Positions 1 to 9,014 of a stretch of DNA of 64,000 bases are shown piece after piece. The notes under the pieces were generated by a model. It was not told the origin of the DNA. It made no database searches and was given only the letters and a program-made list of their open reading frames with translations. This stretch comes from Candidatus Hydrogenedentota bacterium (GTDB lineage Bacteria; Hydrogenedentota; Hydrogenedentia; Hydrogenedentales; CAILVY01): assembly GCA_029565395.1 (NCBI GenBank), contig JAKQOG010000139.1, forward strand, positions 1 to 64,000, written 5' to 3'. A program made the translations under genes and the position numbers. Every line of letters starts with the position of its first letter. Within the stretch, counting starts at the first letter, position 1.

Positions 1-2
1 TT

Positions 3-1580
3 GCAGGCGCCTGCAATCAATCCGATGTGGGTGATTGCTTCGCCATGGGAGCCGTCTCAGGGGATAACGCAGGGGGGCTCATCGGCCTTTCCTCTGATGC
101 AAGCATTATCAATTGTTCCTCGACAGGCTTTGTGGATTTCCTCACATCCGGCGGCGGGCTAATTGGCGTTGACGACCCGGTGTATCCGAGCACGGTTACG
201 GATTGTTTTTGGGATATGGACAGTTCGAATGCAGGGGCGTCGCAGGGGGGAATAGGCAAGACTACGGCCGAAATGATACAGGCATTGACGTTTACCAACT
301 GGAATTTCACGGATATCTGGGCGATTGACGAGGGCCTGGGCTATCCGTGGCTTCAAACCTTGCCCCTGATTGGGCCGGCCGCTTCATTCTACATCAGTGT
401 GGAAGATGGAGAGGCGCCTTTGGAGGTGGCATTTACCAACAATTCGTTCCCGGGCACCTATGTGAATTCCGTGGCATGGGCGTGGGATTTTGGCGACGGC
501 GCCAGCAGCACCGAGCAATATCCCAGCAACCACACGTACACAGACACCGGAACGTACACCATTACGCTCACCATGACCACCCCCATCGGCACGAGTTCTG
601 ATTCGCGTCAGATTGTGGTCTATCTGGGTATTCAGACGCTGGTTGATTTGAATGCCATCCGCGACTACCCGGGAGAAATCTATTGGCTGCTCAATGATAT
701 TGACGCCTCCGGGATCAAATTTAGCGAAGGCTGGGCGCCTATTCCGGATTTTACCGGGGAATTCGACGGCAATGGTTATACCATCTCCAATCTGACCGTC
801 AACCGCCCCAGCGAAACCTATGGCGGCTTGTTCGGGCAGACGGGAAGTGGCGCCTATATCCATGATTTGAACATGCAAGGCGGTTCAATTTCGGCAACAC
901 GTGCGGGGGCGATCGCGGGTTCTCTATATGCCGGCAACATATCCCGGTGCGGTTCGAAAGGCGTGAATGTTCAAGGATCAGAAGCGTGTGGGGGCATTGC
1001 CGGAGAAGTCTTCGGGGAATATGAAGGAATATATCCCACTGTCTTCCGGTGCTATGCCACCGGGCCTGTTACATCGTCCAATGCGTCCGCGGGCGGCCTG
1101 ATTGGGTACACAATGTACTGTAACGTCGAACAATGCTTTGCCACGGGACCTGTAACGGCTTCTTTAGAAGCAGGCGGGCTGGTTGGCTCCAGCTATGACT
1201 CCTGTACGTTCAATTCCTGCTTTGCCTTGGGGAATGTGACCTGCTCGAGCATGTATGGCGGGGGCTTCATCGGCGCAGTCAACCGCTACCTCACCTTTAC
1301 GGATTGCTTCTGCACGGGCTCCGTATCAGGCGCCGGATCGCCCCTGGGCGGATTTATCAGCTTCGGGGTGGCAAGCTGTAACACGTTCGACCATTGCTTC
1401 TGGAGCCAGGAAAACTCTGGACTCACCTGGTCATGGGATGCCACTGATTTAGTCACGACCGCGGCGATGACCCAGCAGACAAATTATACCGGCTGGGATT
1501 TCAGCGGCACCGGGGTGTGGGATATTGAGGAAGGCGTTAGCTATCCGTGGCTCAGATGGTTCGGCCCCGTAATACCATAG
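3..1580 (+). CDS. GLUG/PKD repeat surface protein, 5' end outside window
   Basis: The reading frame is open to the left edge, so the N-terminus is missing. A GTG at 27 could act as a start, but repeat sequence continues upstream of it, so I treat the gene as truncated. The product is built of GLUG-type repeats (units resembling 'C.ATGPVT...AGGLIG'), in which short strands stack into a beta-solenoid. It has two lobes. The first ends with a cap 'DCFWDMDSS...YPWLQ' near residue 110. A PKD domain (about residues 120-200, 'AWDFGDG' and 'YTDTGTYTITL') follows, then a second GLUG lobe ending with a related cap 'HCFWSQENSG...YPWLRWF'. No C-terminal anchor or sorting domain is visible. GLUG and PKD domains are common in secreted adhesins and polysaccharide-binding proteins. 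The role is inferred; no catalytic motif is seen. Confidence 0.85.
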   Translation, partial: AGACNQSDVGDCFAMGAVSGDNAGGLIGLSSDASIINCSSTGFVDFLTSGGGLIGVDDPVYPSTVTDCFWDMDSSNAGASQGGIGKTTAEMIQALTFTNWNFTDIWAIDEGLGYPWLQTLPLIGPAASFYISVEDGEAPLEVAFTNNSFPGTYVNSVAWAWDFGDGASSTEQYPSNHTYTDTGTYTITLTMTTPIGTSSDSRQIVVYLGIQTLVDLNAIRDYPGEIYWLLNDIDASGIKFSEGWAPIPDFTGEFDGNGYTISNLTVNRPSETYGGLFGQTGSGAYIHDLNMQGGSISATRAGAIAGSLYAGNISRCGSKGVNVQGSEACGGIAGEVFGEYEGIYPTVFRCYATGPVTSSNASAGGLIGYTMYCNVEQCFATGPVTASLEAGGLVGSSYDSCTFNSCFALGNVTCSSMYGGGFIGAVNRYLTFTDCFCTGSVSGAGSPLGGFISFGVASCNTFDHCFWSQENSGLTWSWDATDLVTTAAMTQQTNYTGWDFSGTGVWDIEEGVSYPWLRWFGPVIP

Positions 1581-1666
1581 GGCTCCTTATCACTGCGAAT
1601 ACCCGGTAAACTCGCACGGAAATGATGTTTCACCCGGTGTGAACCGTGAATCAAATCGTAAGAATA

Positions 1667-1915
1667 TTATGGAACGTTTGCCGATAAGACCTCGGCAGCG
1701 CCGAGAATATTGATGCCATACTTGCCGCCGGGCGCGATCCACCAGGGAACATCGCGGTTGGCCACGCGTACAGCGTAGTGCGCGTCGGCATGAATTGTTT
1801 CGGCTTCGCCGGGAAGCCATAGGGCATCCGAATACGACGTGGGCAACCGATCCTTCAGATGCGCCGCCATCCGGTAAAACGGCGCGCCCATCGTTCGAGA
1901 ATGAGCCCCGAAATT
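1667..1915 (-). pseudogene. C-terminal fragment of an unrecognised protein
   Basis: This open frame of about 82 codons has no convincing start: a TAG lies directly upstream, and the first ATG (1891) is internal to sequence that already reads like protein ('NFGAHSRTMGAPFYRMAA'). The composition is protein-like, including 'YSDALWLPGEAETIHADAHY' and 'PWWIAPGGKYGINILG', and it ends at TAA. I read it as the 3' remnant of a gene whose body was deleted. I do not recognise the family. The surrounding 1.58-2.6 kb has other signs of decay. Confidence 0.4.
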
Positions 1916-1968
1916 CTATAGTCAAAGAGGATAAACTGTTTTATTAGCACAGTTCGTTCAACCCTTAT

Positions 1969-2166
1969 TCACTTCGATTCTGTGGGCGTTTTGTCTATCT
2001 CGTTCGCATAAGAGACCGTTACGCGTCCGGATTTCTGCTGACGGCTTCGCGCGGCCGCACTGATGGCGCGTATGTCGCCTTTGCAGGCATCGGCCATGCG
2101 TTCCCGTGTTTTATGGATAGAGGCAATGATAGTGTCGCTGCCTTGACTTTGGCTAGTAGTTTTCAT
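1969..2166 (-). CDS. Small antitoxin-like protein overlapping a PIN-domain gene
   Basis: The predicted protein has 65 residues and starts at 2166; the track-style longer start at 2220 would read through the preceding PIN gene. The start overlaps the 3' end of the PIN-domain gene (stop at 2153) by 14 nt, the translational coupling typical of type II toxin-antitoxin pairs. The sequence pattern 'TIIASIHKTRERMAD...GDIRAISAAARSRQQKSGR' matches small proteins that sit downstream of this PIN subfamily ('II.E..R.RE..A......D..AI...A..RQ..SGR'). Antitoxin function is inferred from position and pattern. The partner toxin is frameshifted, so this gene may now be an orphan. Confidence 0.55.
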   Translation of the reverse strand: MKTTSQSQGSDTIIASIHKTRERMADACKGDIRAISAAARSRQQKSGRVTVSYANEIDKTPTESK

Positions 2167-2631
2167 CGTCGAGCATCTCCTCTGGGGTGCAGATGATGGG
2201 TATCCAGCACCCAAGATCATTCAGGACTTGGTGTATCTTCGGGAGAATTCTTGCATTCGCAATATGCTTACAGTTCCAGGTTAACAGATAGTCTATCCGG
2301 TGATAGGCCACAAGAGCAATATGTAAAGCATCGAGTTGCGCCTTGGGCGGTAAAATGGAACGAGTCATTATCTCTTCGGCAATGCTATCAACCGCGGGGT
2401 TCAATTCCAATAGCGGGAGGTCTTCTAGAGCATTGAGCCGCTCCTTCGCAAGATACGGGACGCCGTCTGACGCTTCGTCGATCACATATTGCGAGATAAC
2501 AAGCCATATTCATGCCTGTGGTTTTCCCACCAGCGTCTCGTGAGTACTTGCCGGGCAACCGTAACCAATTGGTCGCTGGGCGATTGACGCAGATAGCTGA
2601 TTATGGACGTTTCGATGTAGAGTCTTGCCAC
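2153..2631 (-). pseudogene. PIN-domain (VapC-like) toxin gene broken by a -1 frameshift
   Basis: Two overlapping frames together make one complete PIN protein. From a GTG at 2631 the first frame reads 'VARLYIETSIISYL...LTRRWWENHRHEYG' and then hits TGA at 2484. The second frame continues 'LVISQYVIDEASDG...DALHIALVAYH...TWNCKHIANA...ICTPEEML' to the stop at 2153. The join falls at about 2503-2505, where one base appears to be missing. The N-terminal 'YIETS' (Glu at the first acidic position), the 'DALHIA' motif and 'TWNC.HIAN' are typical of a PIN subfamily annotated as type II toxin RNases. Only a C-terminal part (from GTG 2485) could still be made, and it lacks the first acidic residue, so it should be inactive. 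A sequencing or assembly error at this base is the alternative. Confidence 0.75.
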
Positions 2632-2965
2632 AACGAATTTCTTTCACCATGTGATTGGTTATGTGCAGACTGTTTGCATATAGTGTATCCATCGCCAGCA
2701 ACTAAAACAAGGGTCACTGCAAGCGCGCAAGAATGTGGCCTAGGGCACGCGTAGCGATGCCTTGGGGAACGGATATCTTCCCCAAAGGAGTCCCGAAGGG
2801 CCGAAAGCGGGAATCCGGGAAATTTGAGGCAATGTTGCACAAGGCCGCGGCGGCATATTGATGATAGAGATGTCCGCAGGGTTTCCTATATGATAGGATG
2901 AACCTCAGGCAAAGCGGAGTATTTTTCAGCTAACGGAAGGGAGCGTTCCTTAAAAGGAGAGGGCC
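2632..2965. other. Intergenic stretch with one small hairpin
   Basis: I see no convincing gene here. A perfect 8-bp inverted repeat, TTGGGGAA/TTCCCCAA, lies at 2762-2769 and 2778-2785 with an 8-nt loop. It is not followed by a T-run, so it is not a standard terminator. The upstream region of the TPR protein gene (start 2966) has a good ribosome binding site (AAGGAG before 2966) but no clear promoter. Confidence 0.4.
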
Positions 2966-3778
2966 ATGGATGCAAAAACAGCAGAACAGTATTTTCATCA
3001 GGCGGACGGCTTGTACCAGTCGGGAAAATATGCGGAGGCCCTAGAACTTTTAAATGTATTGAACAAGGAATTTCCCAATACCAAGAATGTGATGTACGCC
3101 GCCGCGTTGTGTCTGGAGAAACTGGGGAACATCGAAGAGGCCAAATTCGTATGCAATTCGCTGATACGCCAATTTGATTGTGGAAAAGCACGGGAACTGC
3201 TCGCCGCGCTTGAAGACGCGCCCCGGATTGACGCGCAACTGAACGATCTGCTGAATAAAGACATTCTGCAGGAGCGGAACAGAGCCGTTCCGCCTCCACT
3301 GCCCCAGCGCGCATCCAACAAAAAAATATATATCATCGCCGGGATTGCCGTGGTGGTCCTTCTTTTGCTATCGCTGCCTTTCTTCCTCGGGAATACTGGT
3401 TCAGCAAGCGATTCCCCCACGGAACCTTCCCTCACCGGCATTATGCTCCCCTTATTGCTTGTCGTGCTGGCAATCTATTTTTTGGGCTGCTATTTAATGA
3501 AGCGCATATGCGAAAATGCCGGAACGGAGCCAGGCGTTTTAATATGGATACCCATCCTGCAGATCATTCCCACCATGCGGGCGGCAGACATGGATTTCCT
3601 TTGGCTGATAGCCATATTCATCCCCATTGTGGGCACGTTCATTTTTACGCTCGTACTCTGGGTGAAACTGTGCAAAGCGTGCGGGAAACCGGCCTGGTTC
3701 GGAATCCTAATATTCCTTCCCATTCTCGATATGTTCCTGGTAGTGTATCTGGCTTTATCCAGCCCGGCGCGGGCATGA
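2966..3778 (+). CDS. TPR-containing membrane protein with DUF5684-like domain
   Basis: The 270-residue protein has a cytoplasmic N-terminal TPR region (residues 5-80: 'AEQYFHQADGLYQSGKYAEA' and 'YAAALCLEKLGNIEEAK'), then a proline-rich linker ('PPPLPQR', 110-115). A transmembrane helix follows at about 121-141, then a compact C-terminal membrane domain with segments at about 158-177, 190-203, 211-232 and 244-264. The last part ('LWVKLCKACGKPAWFGILIFLPI') resembles DUF5684, a family of small multi-helix membrane proteins of unknown function. The start is supported by AAGGAGAGGGCC before the ATG. The TPR part suggests protein binding at the inner membrane. No operon partner is close by. Confidence 0.8.
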   Translation: MDAKTAEQYFHQADGLYQSGKYAEALELLNVLNKEFPNTKNVMYAAALCLEKLGNIEEAKFVCNSLIRQFDCGKARELLAALEDAPRIDAQLNDLLNKDILQERNRAVPPPLPQRASNKKIYIIAGIAVVVLLLLSLPFFLGNTGSASDSPTEPSLTGIMLPLLLVVLAIYFLGCYLMKRICENAGTEPGVLIWIPILQIIPTMRAADMDFLWLIAIFIPIVGTFIFTLVLWVKLCKACGKPAWFGILIFLPILDMFLVVYLALSSPARA

Positions 3779-3827
3779 CGCCGCATCCGACACTTTCATC
3801 ATGATGCAGGAATTATCCTTCGCCGCC

Positions 3828-6392
3828 TTATTTTTCCTCCAGCGGTTTCGGGGGATTGATGAGTTCAATGCGCTGCATGCCCTGGTCGAAAGCACGCCGG
3901 TAGAACGGTTCAAGCACCCCCGAAGCGGTATTGGCATTGTTAAACAGGAGAATTTCGGCCTGATTCAAGGCGGGTTGTTGGCACACCGCGAGAATCTCCT
4001 GATCACCCTCGACAACGTCGATATCCCAAATATCCGCTGGGCTGGCCCAACTTAACGCGCGGTAATTGGGGGTGTCGGGCGACCAGTATCCATTTTCCGT
4101 TTCCGGATCCACTATCCATTGGCTTTGCCAGGACGAGGGCGCGTCTATCGCGTACACAGAGGTGTGCCCGTTCCAATCATCGTCCGTGCCGGCATAGAGG
4201 ATATTATTATGGCGGCTGAAAACGCCTTTGGTAATCGGCGCGGTATTCTCCCCGCCGAAAGAAGCCCATGCCTGGAAATTCGCGCCGAAATCGCTGGAAC
4301 TCAGGTTATACGTGAACACCTCAAGCCCGTCACGGGGAGGAGAATAAAGCGTATAGTTGTCTACGAGGAGCAAGGTGTTCCCCATGGGGACAATGTATTC
4401 ATACATCAGCATATCCGGCCCGGTTTCATCCGGATAATGAAACGCGATATGGGTAACCCGGTTTTCAAGCACTGGTTCAGTGGATGCATTGGAGAAAACG
4501 CGGAGCCCGTCGCCGTCTTCATCGGGAGATCCGGACGTGTGCACGTACAACCGGTCGTTTTCCGGATCCACGTACAATTCCCGGAGCGCAAAGGTGGGGA
4601 AGTCGATCCGTGCGTCGGGGGCGCGATCCCCAAAACGATAAATTGGCTTGTCATACCGGAAGAGATTGAAAATGCCGTTTTCATCCGCCTTAATCACCCA
4701 GAGCGTGTCATGAATACAATCATATTCCATATCGACCAGCTTGAGGATATTGTTATTGGGGCCGCCGATTGAATGCTCATCGATAATGCCGTCTTCAAGA
4801 TTCCAGTATGGGTCGTAGAAACGCAGGCCGACACCGGTATTGTGGGCCACAGTGGTGTAGACCGCCACATAGGGCCCGCCCCCGCGCCAATCCACGATAT
4901 AGATGGCCCGTCCCGTCATCAACGAGATCGACACGCCTTCTTCTTTTATGATAGCCGCCGCATTGGCAACATGCATGGTGCATTCCTCCGTGCGCACCCA
5001 CACTTCCGCATAGTAGCCCTCCCTCAGTTTTTTGAACCAACTGATGTGAACGTTGCTGGAGCCATCTTTTCCTGTGTCAAACACCGCCCGTAACGGCGTT
5101 ACTACTTCGCTTATAAAGAGGGCGTAGTCGCCGGCTCGGGACAATACCAGCACTTTCACTTCCCCGGCGAAAATGCGGTCGCACTGGCCATAGGGATTTT
5201 CGAGGGGCGTGGCGGCGGGATTGCCATCCGCATCCACCTCATAGGGACCGGTCATCGCAGCGCGCTCCTGTTTCTCTCCCTGGAGGCCGTACGCCGCGGA
5301 AAAGGCATTGGCATAGGGCGACCGCATGCGGAACCGCCGTCCATAATTTTCGAGCCGTCCCATGCAGGGTTCTTCCCCGTTATGCACGTACCAATCTGTA
5401 GTTTCCGGCATTGTACCGGGAGCGATATCGGTGAATACCCACGCATTAAATACTTCCGCAGTGGATTCTTCGATCACTTTCACGCGGTCCATCGGCGCTT
5501 CCGCCTCAACCACACAATCGTACAACGGCGTGGCTCCCAGATCCGGCGCAACACTCATATGAACCAATGGTCTCTTGCCTATCGCATAGCGCCCCGTCTG
5601 ATGAATCGAGAACGATACAGTCTCATTATCCTCAACCGTCGAACATGCCACACGCCGCCATGCTTGCGCATCATCAGTCGCCGGGATTTCGAGTTTGTAT
5701 AGTTCAAGCTCCGTTCCCGCCGGCAGCCCAAAACCTCCCAAGGGCACGGTTAATAAGCCCCCTGCCGCATAGTATTCGGGGTCAACCACGGACTCATCAC
5801 TCAACGATGTGAATAGGAACTCGCTCTCCTCTCCCGCAAACACAACGGCCACATCGAAAGCCCATAGCCAATTGGCAAACCCCGTTGGTTGAAGTTCGGA
5901 CACCATACGATCCCGCAATAGGATCTCCGCAGGACCTTCCGTTTGAAGTTCCTCCAATTTACTGATGCGCAACCCCGCCGGGAGATTCAGTTCCGAACCG
6001 TCCTGTATCGTCAGGCACATGTCTTCATTGATGCCGTCCGCATCCAGTTCCAGGGATGCATTAGCCTCCCCCGCAAGCGCCGCCGCGGAAAAATGAGCCA
6101 TGATCACAATATCGCCATTGATGGTCACTGTTGTCAGAGGAACCGAGGATTCCGCCACTCCGCCCTCCCAAGAGCCAAACCGCCATCCCGCCGCAGGCGC
6201 GGCCGTCAAGGTTACCACGCTTCCCGCGGCATAGGTTGCCGCACCGGGGGCCGCCTGCACCGTTCCGGCGTTCTCAGGCGCCACGGTTAATGTGAGCGTA
6301 TATTTTTTATTGCATGGGCATCCTTGCAATAATGAAAAGACCATAACGATACACAAGATCCCTAGACAATACCGAATCAGCATGTAGCGCAT
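3828..6392 (-). CDS. Large lipoprotein with InlB-type repeat and propeller-like body
   Basis: I chose ATG 6392 because GGAGG lies 8 nt upstream; ATG 6398 is too close to it and ATG 6443 lacks a site. The product is 854 residues. A lipoprotein signal ends at 'FSLLQGC' (Cys25). It is followed by one divergent InlB/Flg_new-type repeat ('TLTVAPENAGTVQAAPG...GWRFGSWEGG', residues about 30-80), a fold used as a spacer in surface proteins. The rest has recurring 'DPENDRLYVHTSG', 'NNILYAGTDDD' and 'IYIVDWRGGG' stretches that look like beta-propeller blades. I see no catalytic motif. It probably sits on the outer membrane as a binding or sensing protein. It is divergent from the 5'-nucleotidase-like gene. 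Confidence 0.75.
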   Translation of the reverse strand: MRYMLIRYCLGILCIVMVFSLLQGCPCNKKYTLTLTVAPENAGTVQAAPGAATYAAGSVVTLTAAPAAGWRFGSWEGGVAESSVPLTTVTINGDIVIMAHFSAAALAGEANASLELDADGINEDMCLTIQDGSELNLPAGLRISKLEELQTEGPAEILLRDRMVSELQPTGFANWLWAFDVAVVFAGEESEFLFTSLSDESVVDPEYYAAGGLLTVPLGGFGLPAGTELELYKLEIPATDDAQAWRRVACSTVEDNETVSFSIHQTGRYAIGKRPLVHMSVAPDLGATPLYDCVVEAEAPMDRVKVIEESTAEVFNAWVFTDIAPGTMPETTDWYVHNGEEPCMGRLENYGRRFRMRSPYANAFSAAYGLQGEKQERAAMTGPYEVDADGNPAATPLENPYGQCDRIFAGEVKVLVLSRAGDYALFISEVVTPLRAVFDTGKDGSSNVHISWFKKLREGYYAEVWVRTEECTMHVANAAAIIKEEGVSISLMTGRAIYIVDWRGGGPYVAVYTTVAHNTGVGLRFYDPYWNLEDGIIDEHSIGGPNNNILKLVDMEYDCIHDTLWVIKADENGIFNLFRYDKPIYRFGDRAPDARIDFPTFALRELYVDPENDRLYVHTSGSPDEDGDGLRVFSNASTEPVLENRVTHIAFHYPDETGPDMLMYEYIVPMGNTLLLVDNYTLYSPPRDGLEVFTYNLSSSDFGANFQAWASFGGENTAPITKGVFSRHNNILYAGTDDDWNGHTSVYAIDAPSSWQSQWIVDPETENGYWSPDTPNYRALSWASPADIWDIDVVEGDQEILAVCQQPALNQAEILLFNNANTASGVLEPFYRRAFDQGMQRIELINPPKPLEEK

Positions 6393-6624
6393 TCTCATAT
6401 CCTCCCACGTCGACAACGTTGGCGCCTTCTGTTCTCTAAACAATACGTATTCACATTATACTCAGCCTCCAGCAGGTTTAAAACATGGGCAATACACGGC
6501 CTCCCATGTTTTCACCAGAATGTATGCATTTCAACATTATATATGATTGCATTTGTTTTACATGCCGCAAAACACGCAACCACATCGTTGAGAAAAAGCA
6601 GCAAATAACATTTGGGATATTTTT

Positions 6625-6653
6625 TTGACAAAAGGCCAACTGGTGCGTATACT
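6625..6653 (+). promoter_or_regulatory. Consensus sigma70 promoter for the phosphoesterase gene
   Basis: TTGACA at 6625-6630 and TATACT at 6648-6653 are separated by exactly 17 bp. Transcription would begin near 6660, leaving a leader of about 57 nt before the ATG at 6717. The rest of the divergent interval 6393-6716 is AT-rich and holds no gene. Confidence 0.75.
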
Positions 6654-6716
6654 TTTACCCCAAGTGCCTCGATCATCGCGATTCACATTTGCGCTATTAA
6701 CAGGCAAGGAAATCGA

Positions 6717-8723
6717 ATGAATAAAAAGAAGAACCATGAGAAACGAGGGTGGTATCCTTCTGCAGCACTGCTGTTGACGATACTATTTGCCGCCAAAACC
6801 ACCATCGGCGGAGGTGCAGATGCGCCGCTATATTTCACAATCCTGCATACCAACGACGAACACTCCGCTGTGCTTCCTGCACCGCTTGTGGATTATCATC
6901 CGCAGAAAAAAGGCTCCACTTCAGGCGGCTTGGCGCGGCTAAGCAGGCTTGCCAACGATATCCGCGCCGCGAAAAGCACTTCGGGTGAACCCGTTGTATT
7001 GGTTTCTGCGGGCGACATATTGGGCGGAGCGCCGCATTTTTGGCTCATCCCGGGCGGCGAAGCGCCCGAAATTTCGATCATGCGGGAAATTGGATATAAC
7101 GTTCTTACAATTGGGAATCACGACTTTGATTATGGACCGGAAATCCTGGCGCACTATTACCGGACCGCAGGCTATCCTGAAGCCGGGGCCACTACACCAA
7201 TCGTTTCTTCCAACCTGGTGATTCCGCAAAGCCACCCACTGGCCGATTGCGGTATTCAGGACACCCATGTGCTCGTTCTGAACAACGGATTACGGCTGGG
7301 ATTTTTTGGGTTGCTGGGGAAAAACGCGGCGAAACTGGCCACCAGGAAAGCGCCTATTGACATCTCGGATCCTATTTCAGCGGCGGCGGAAGCGGTAAAG
7401 ACCTTGAAGGCAATGAATGTGGATGTGATTATAGGCCTCACCCATGCCGGACGCTATGAAGATGAGGCGCTGGCATCCACAGTGCCCGGCATTGACATCA
7501 TGATAACCGGCCACTTCCACGACATGGCACTGGAAAAACCCCTTTTCGTGGGAAACACCATACTTGTTCAAAGCACTGCGTTTCTTCATCATCTGGGTAT
7601 CCTGGAACTGGCCTATACGCGTTCTGACGGAAAACTGCGGATTAGGAATGCGAATAGCCGCCGTCCGTTTCTTGTTCCCCTTGATGATTCGGTTGAGGAG
7701 GATCCAGTCATCGCCAAAAGCATTGCACGATACACCGAAAAACTAAACCTTTTGGTGAAGCGCCTTACTGAAAATAAAGTGTCGGACGTTCACGACGCCG
7801 TCCTCACTTCCGACTTTGTTCTCAAAGCGGGGCCGCCTTTGCAGGAATCCATTCTGGGCAATTTTGTTGCGGATGCCATGCGCCTGATAACAGAGGAAAA
7901 AACCGGGGAAAAAGTGGATTTCGCAATCCAAGCCGATGGCGTCATCCGAAGCGATGTATCGCCGGGGAGCATGCCCTATTCCTCAGGGAAAATCTGTTTT
8001 TATGATTTGGCAACCGCCATCGGGCTGGGCACGGGCTTCGACGAAAATCCGGGCTATCCTCTCGCTTCCATTTATCTTACCGGCAATGACATCTACCGAA
8101 TGCTGGAACTCACCTTGATGCTTTCCCGCTACGCCGATGTTTTTTCCATACAAATGTCAGGCGGACGTTTCTTTTACGATCCTGATTGGGTGTCACTGTT
8201 CCGCATTCCTTATACCAACGTACACGTTCCTACGCTTCGGGCCGTAACCGGGGTCGAGCGTTTTACAGGAAATGGCGTGCAAACGAACTCCGGCGAACTC
8301 TATACGCCTATTTCACGCAACGATGACACCTTATACCATGTGGTTTGCGATTCCTATATCCTGTCCTTTTTCCCGAAAATTGCAGAATTGCTTCCCTTTT
8401 TCAAGGTGATTCCCAAAAACCGGGACGGCAAGGAAATAACCCTGCGTGAAGCCGTCATTCACAACGGGAAAGAGGAGCTCAAGTTCTGGCAAGCGGTGGT
8501 AGCATACGCCTTGGCGCAACCAGCGGGAGAAGATGGAATTCCGCGAATGCCCAGTTTTTATTCCACCACAGGCGCCCGCATTATCCAACAACATAGCTAT
8601 CCGGTTGTCGTATGGCTAATTTTGGCGCTGGCACTGACGGCGGGATTTTTTGTTGTATGCCTCCGCTTCTGGAAATCGCGCCGGAAAAAGAAGGCATCCG
8701 CCATGACGACGGAAATCCGTTAA
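6717..8723 (+). CDS. Membrane-anchored 5'-nucleotidase/UshA-family phosphoesterase
   Basis: The start at 6717 has AAGGA upstream and a signal sequence follows. The upstream frame to 6612 runs through the promoter, so I excluded it. The 668-residue protein has the calcineurin-like metal motifs in order: 'HTNDEH', 'SAGDILGG', 'TIGNHDFDYG', 'GLTHAG' and 'ITGHFHD'. A C-terminal 5'-nucleotidase domain follows ('ILGNFVADAMRL', and 'YLTGNDIYRMLEL', which binds substrate in the family). It ends with a transmembrane helix ('VVVWLILALALTAGFFVV') and a basic tail, so it is anchored facing the periplasm. UshA-family enzymes hydrolyse nucleotides or other phosphate esters for scavenging. The substrate here is not determined. 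Confidence 0.9.
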   Translation: MNKKKNHEKRGWYPSAALLLTILFAAKTTIGGGADAPLYFTILHTNDEHSAVLPAPLVDYHPQKKGSTSGGLARLSRLANDIRAAKSTSGEPVVLVSAGDILGGAPHFWLIPGGEAPEISIMREIGYNVLTIGNHDFDYGPEILAHYYRTAGYPEAGATTPIVSSNLVIPQSHPLADCGIQDTHVLVLNNGLRLGFFGLLGKNAAKLATRKAPIDISDPISAAAEAVKTLKAMNVDVIIGLTHAGRYEDEALASTVPGIDIMITGHFHDMALEKPLFVGNTILVQSTAFLHHLGILELAYTRSDGKLRIRNANSRRPFLVPLDDSVEEDPVIAKSIARYTEKLNLLVKRLTENKVSDVHDAVLTSDFVLKAGPPLQESILGNFVADAMRLITEEKTGEKVDFAIQADGVIRSDVSPGSMPYSSGKICFYDLATAIGLGTGFDENPGYPLASIYLTGNDIYRMLELTLMLSRYADVFSIQMSGGRFFYDPDWVSLFRIPYTNVHVPTLRAVTGVERFTGNGVQTNSGELYTPISRNDDTLYHVVCDSYILSFFPKIAELLPFFKVIPKNRDGKEITLREAVIHNGKEELKFWQAVVAYALAQPAGEDGIPRMPSFYSTTGARIIQQHSYPVVVWLILALALTAGFFVVCLRFWKSRRKKKASAMTTEIR

Positions 8724-8821
8724 CCGGGGGGCTGGCGCCTGGAGGCAATTTGTACATCAGGCGCGCATATATCCTGTAAAATCATGTTTTATTGCAGATG
8801 TGCTGTGCTGGAGACAGAAAC

Positions 8822-9014
8822 ATGTATCGGTTCAAATTCCATGATATCAGGATCAATCCGGTGTTTTTTGTTCTGATCTGTATGTGGTCGCTGCTTGCAT
8901 CAAGCGCCGCATGGCCGGTGGAAGCCCAGCCAAGGCAGATTACCTTCGGTCCCGCCCACCATTTCTTTGGCTATATCGGCCAGGCGGGAAATACTCCAGG
9001 TTATAGCGGCGGCG
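8822..9014 (+). pseudogene. 5' remnant of a secreted propeller-like protein gene
   Basis: The gene opens well: GGAG lies before the ATG, and a signal peptide ('FFVLICMWSLLASSAAWPVEA') is followed by 'PRQITFGPAHHFFGYIGQAGNTP'. That opening resembles secreted proteins annotated as oligogalacturonate-lyase-like or WD40-like propellers, which normally continue for several hundred residues. Here sensible sequence stops after about 60 residues, and the frame then runs antisense through the end of the convergent gene at 9015. The gene therefore appears to have lost almost its whole body in a deletion near 9000-9015. The family assignment is from memory and uncertain; the truncation is the firmer observation. 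Confidence 0.5.

Noticed and set aside
2510-2701. 63-codon minus-strand frame
   Set aside because: It is out of frame with the PIN reading frames covering the same bases, which give recognisable PIN sequence.
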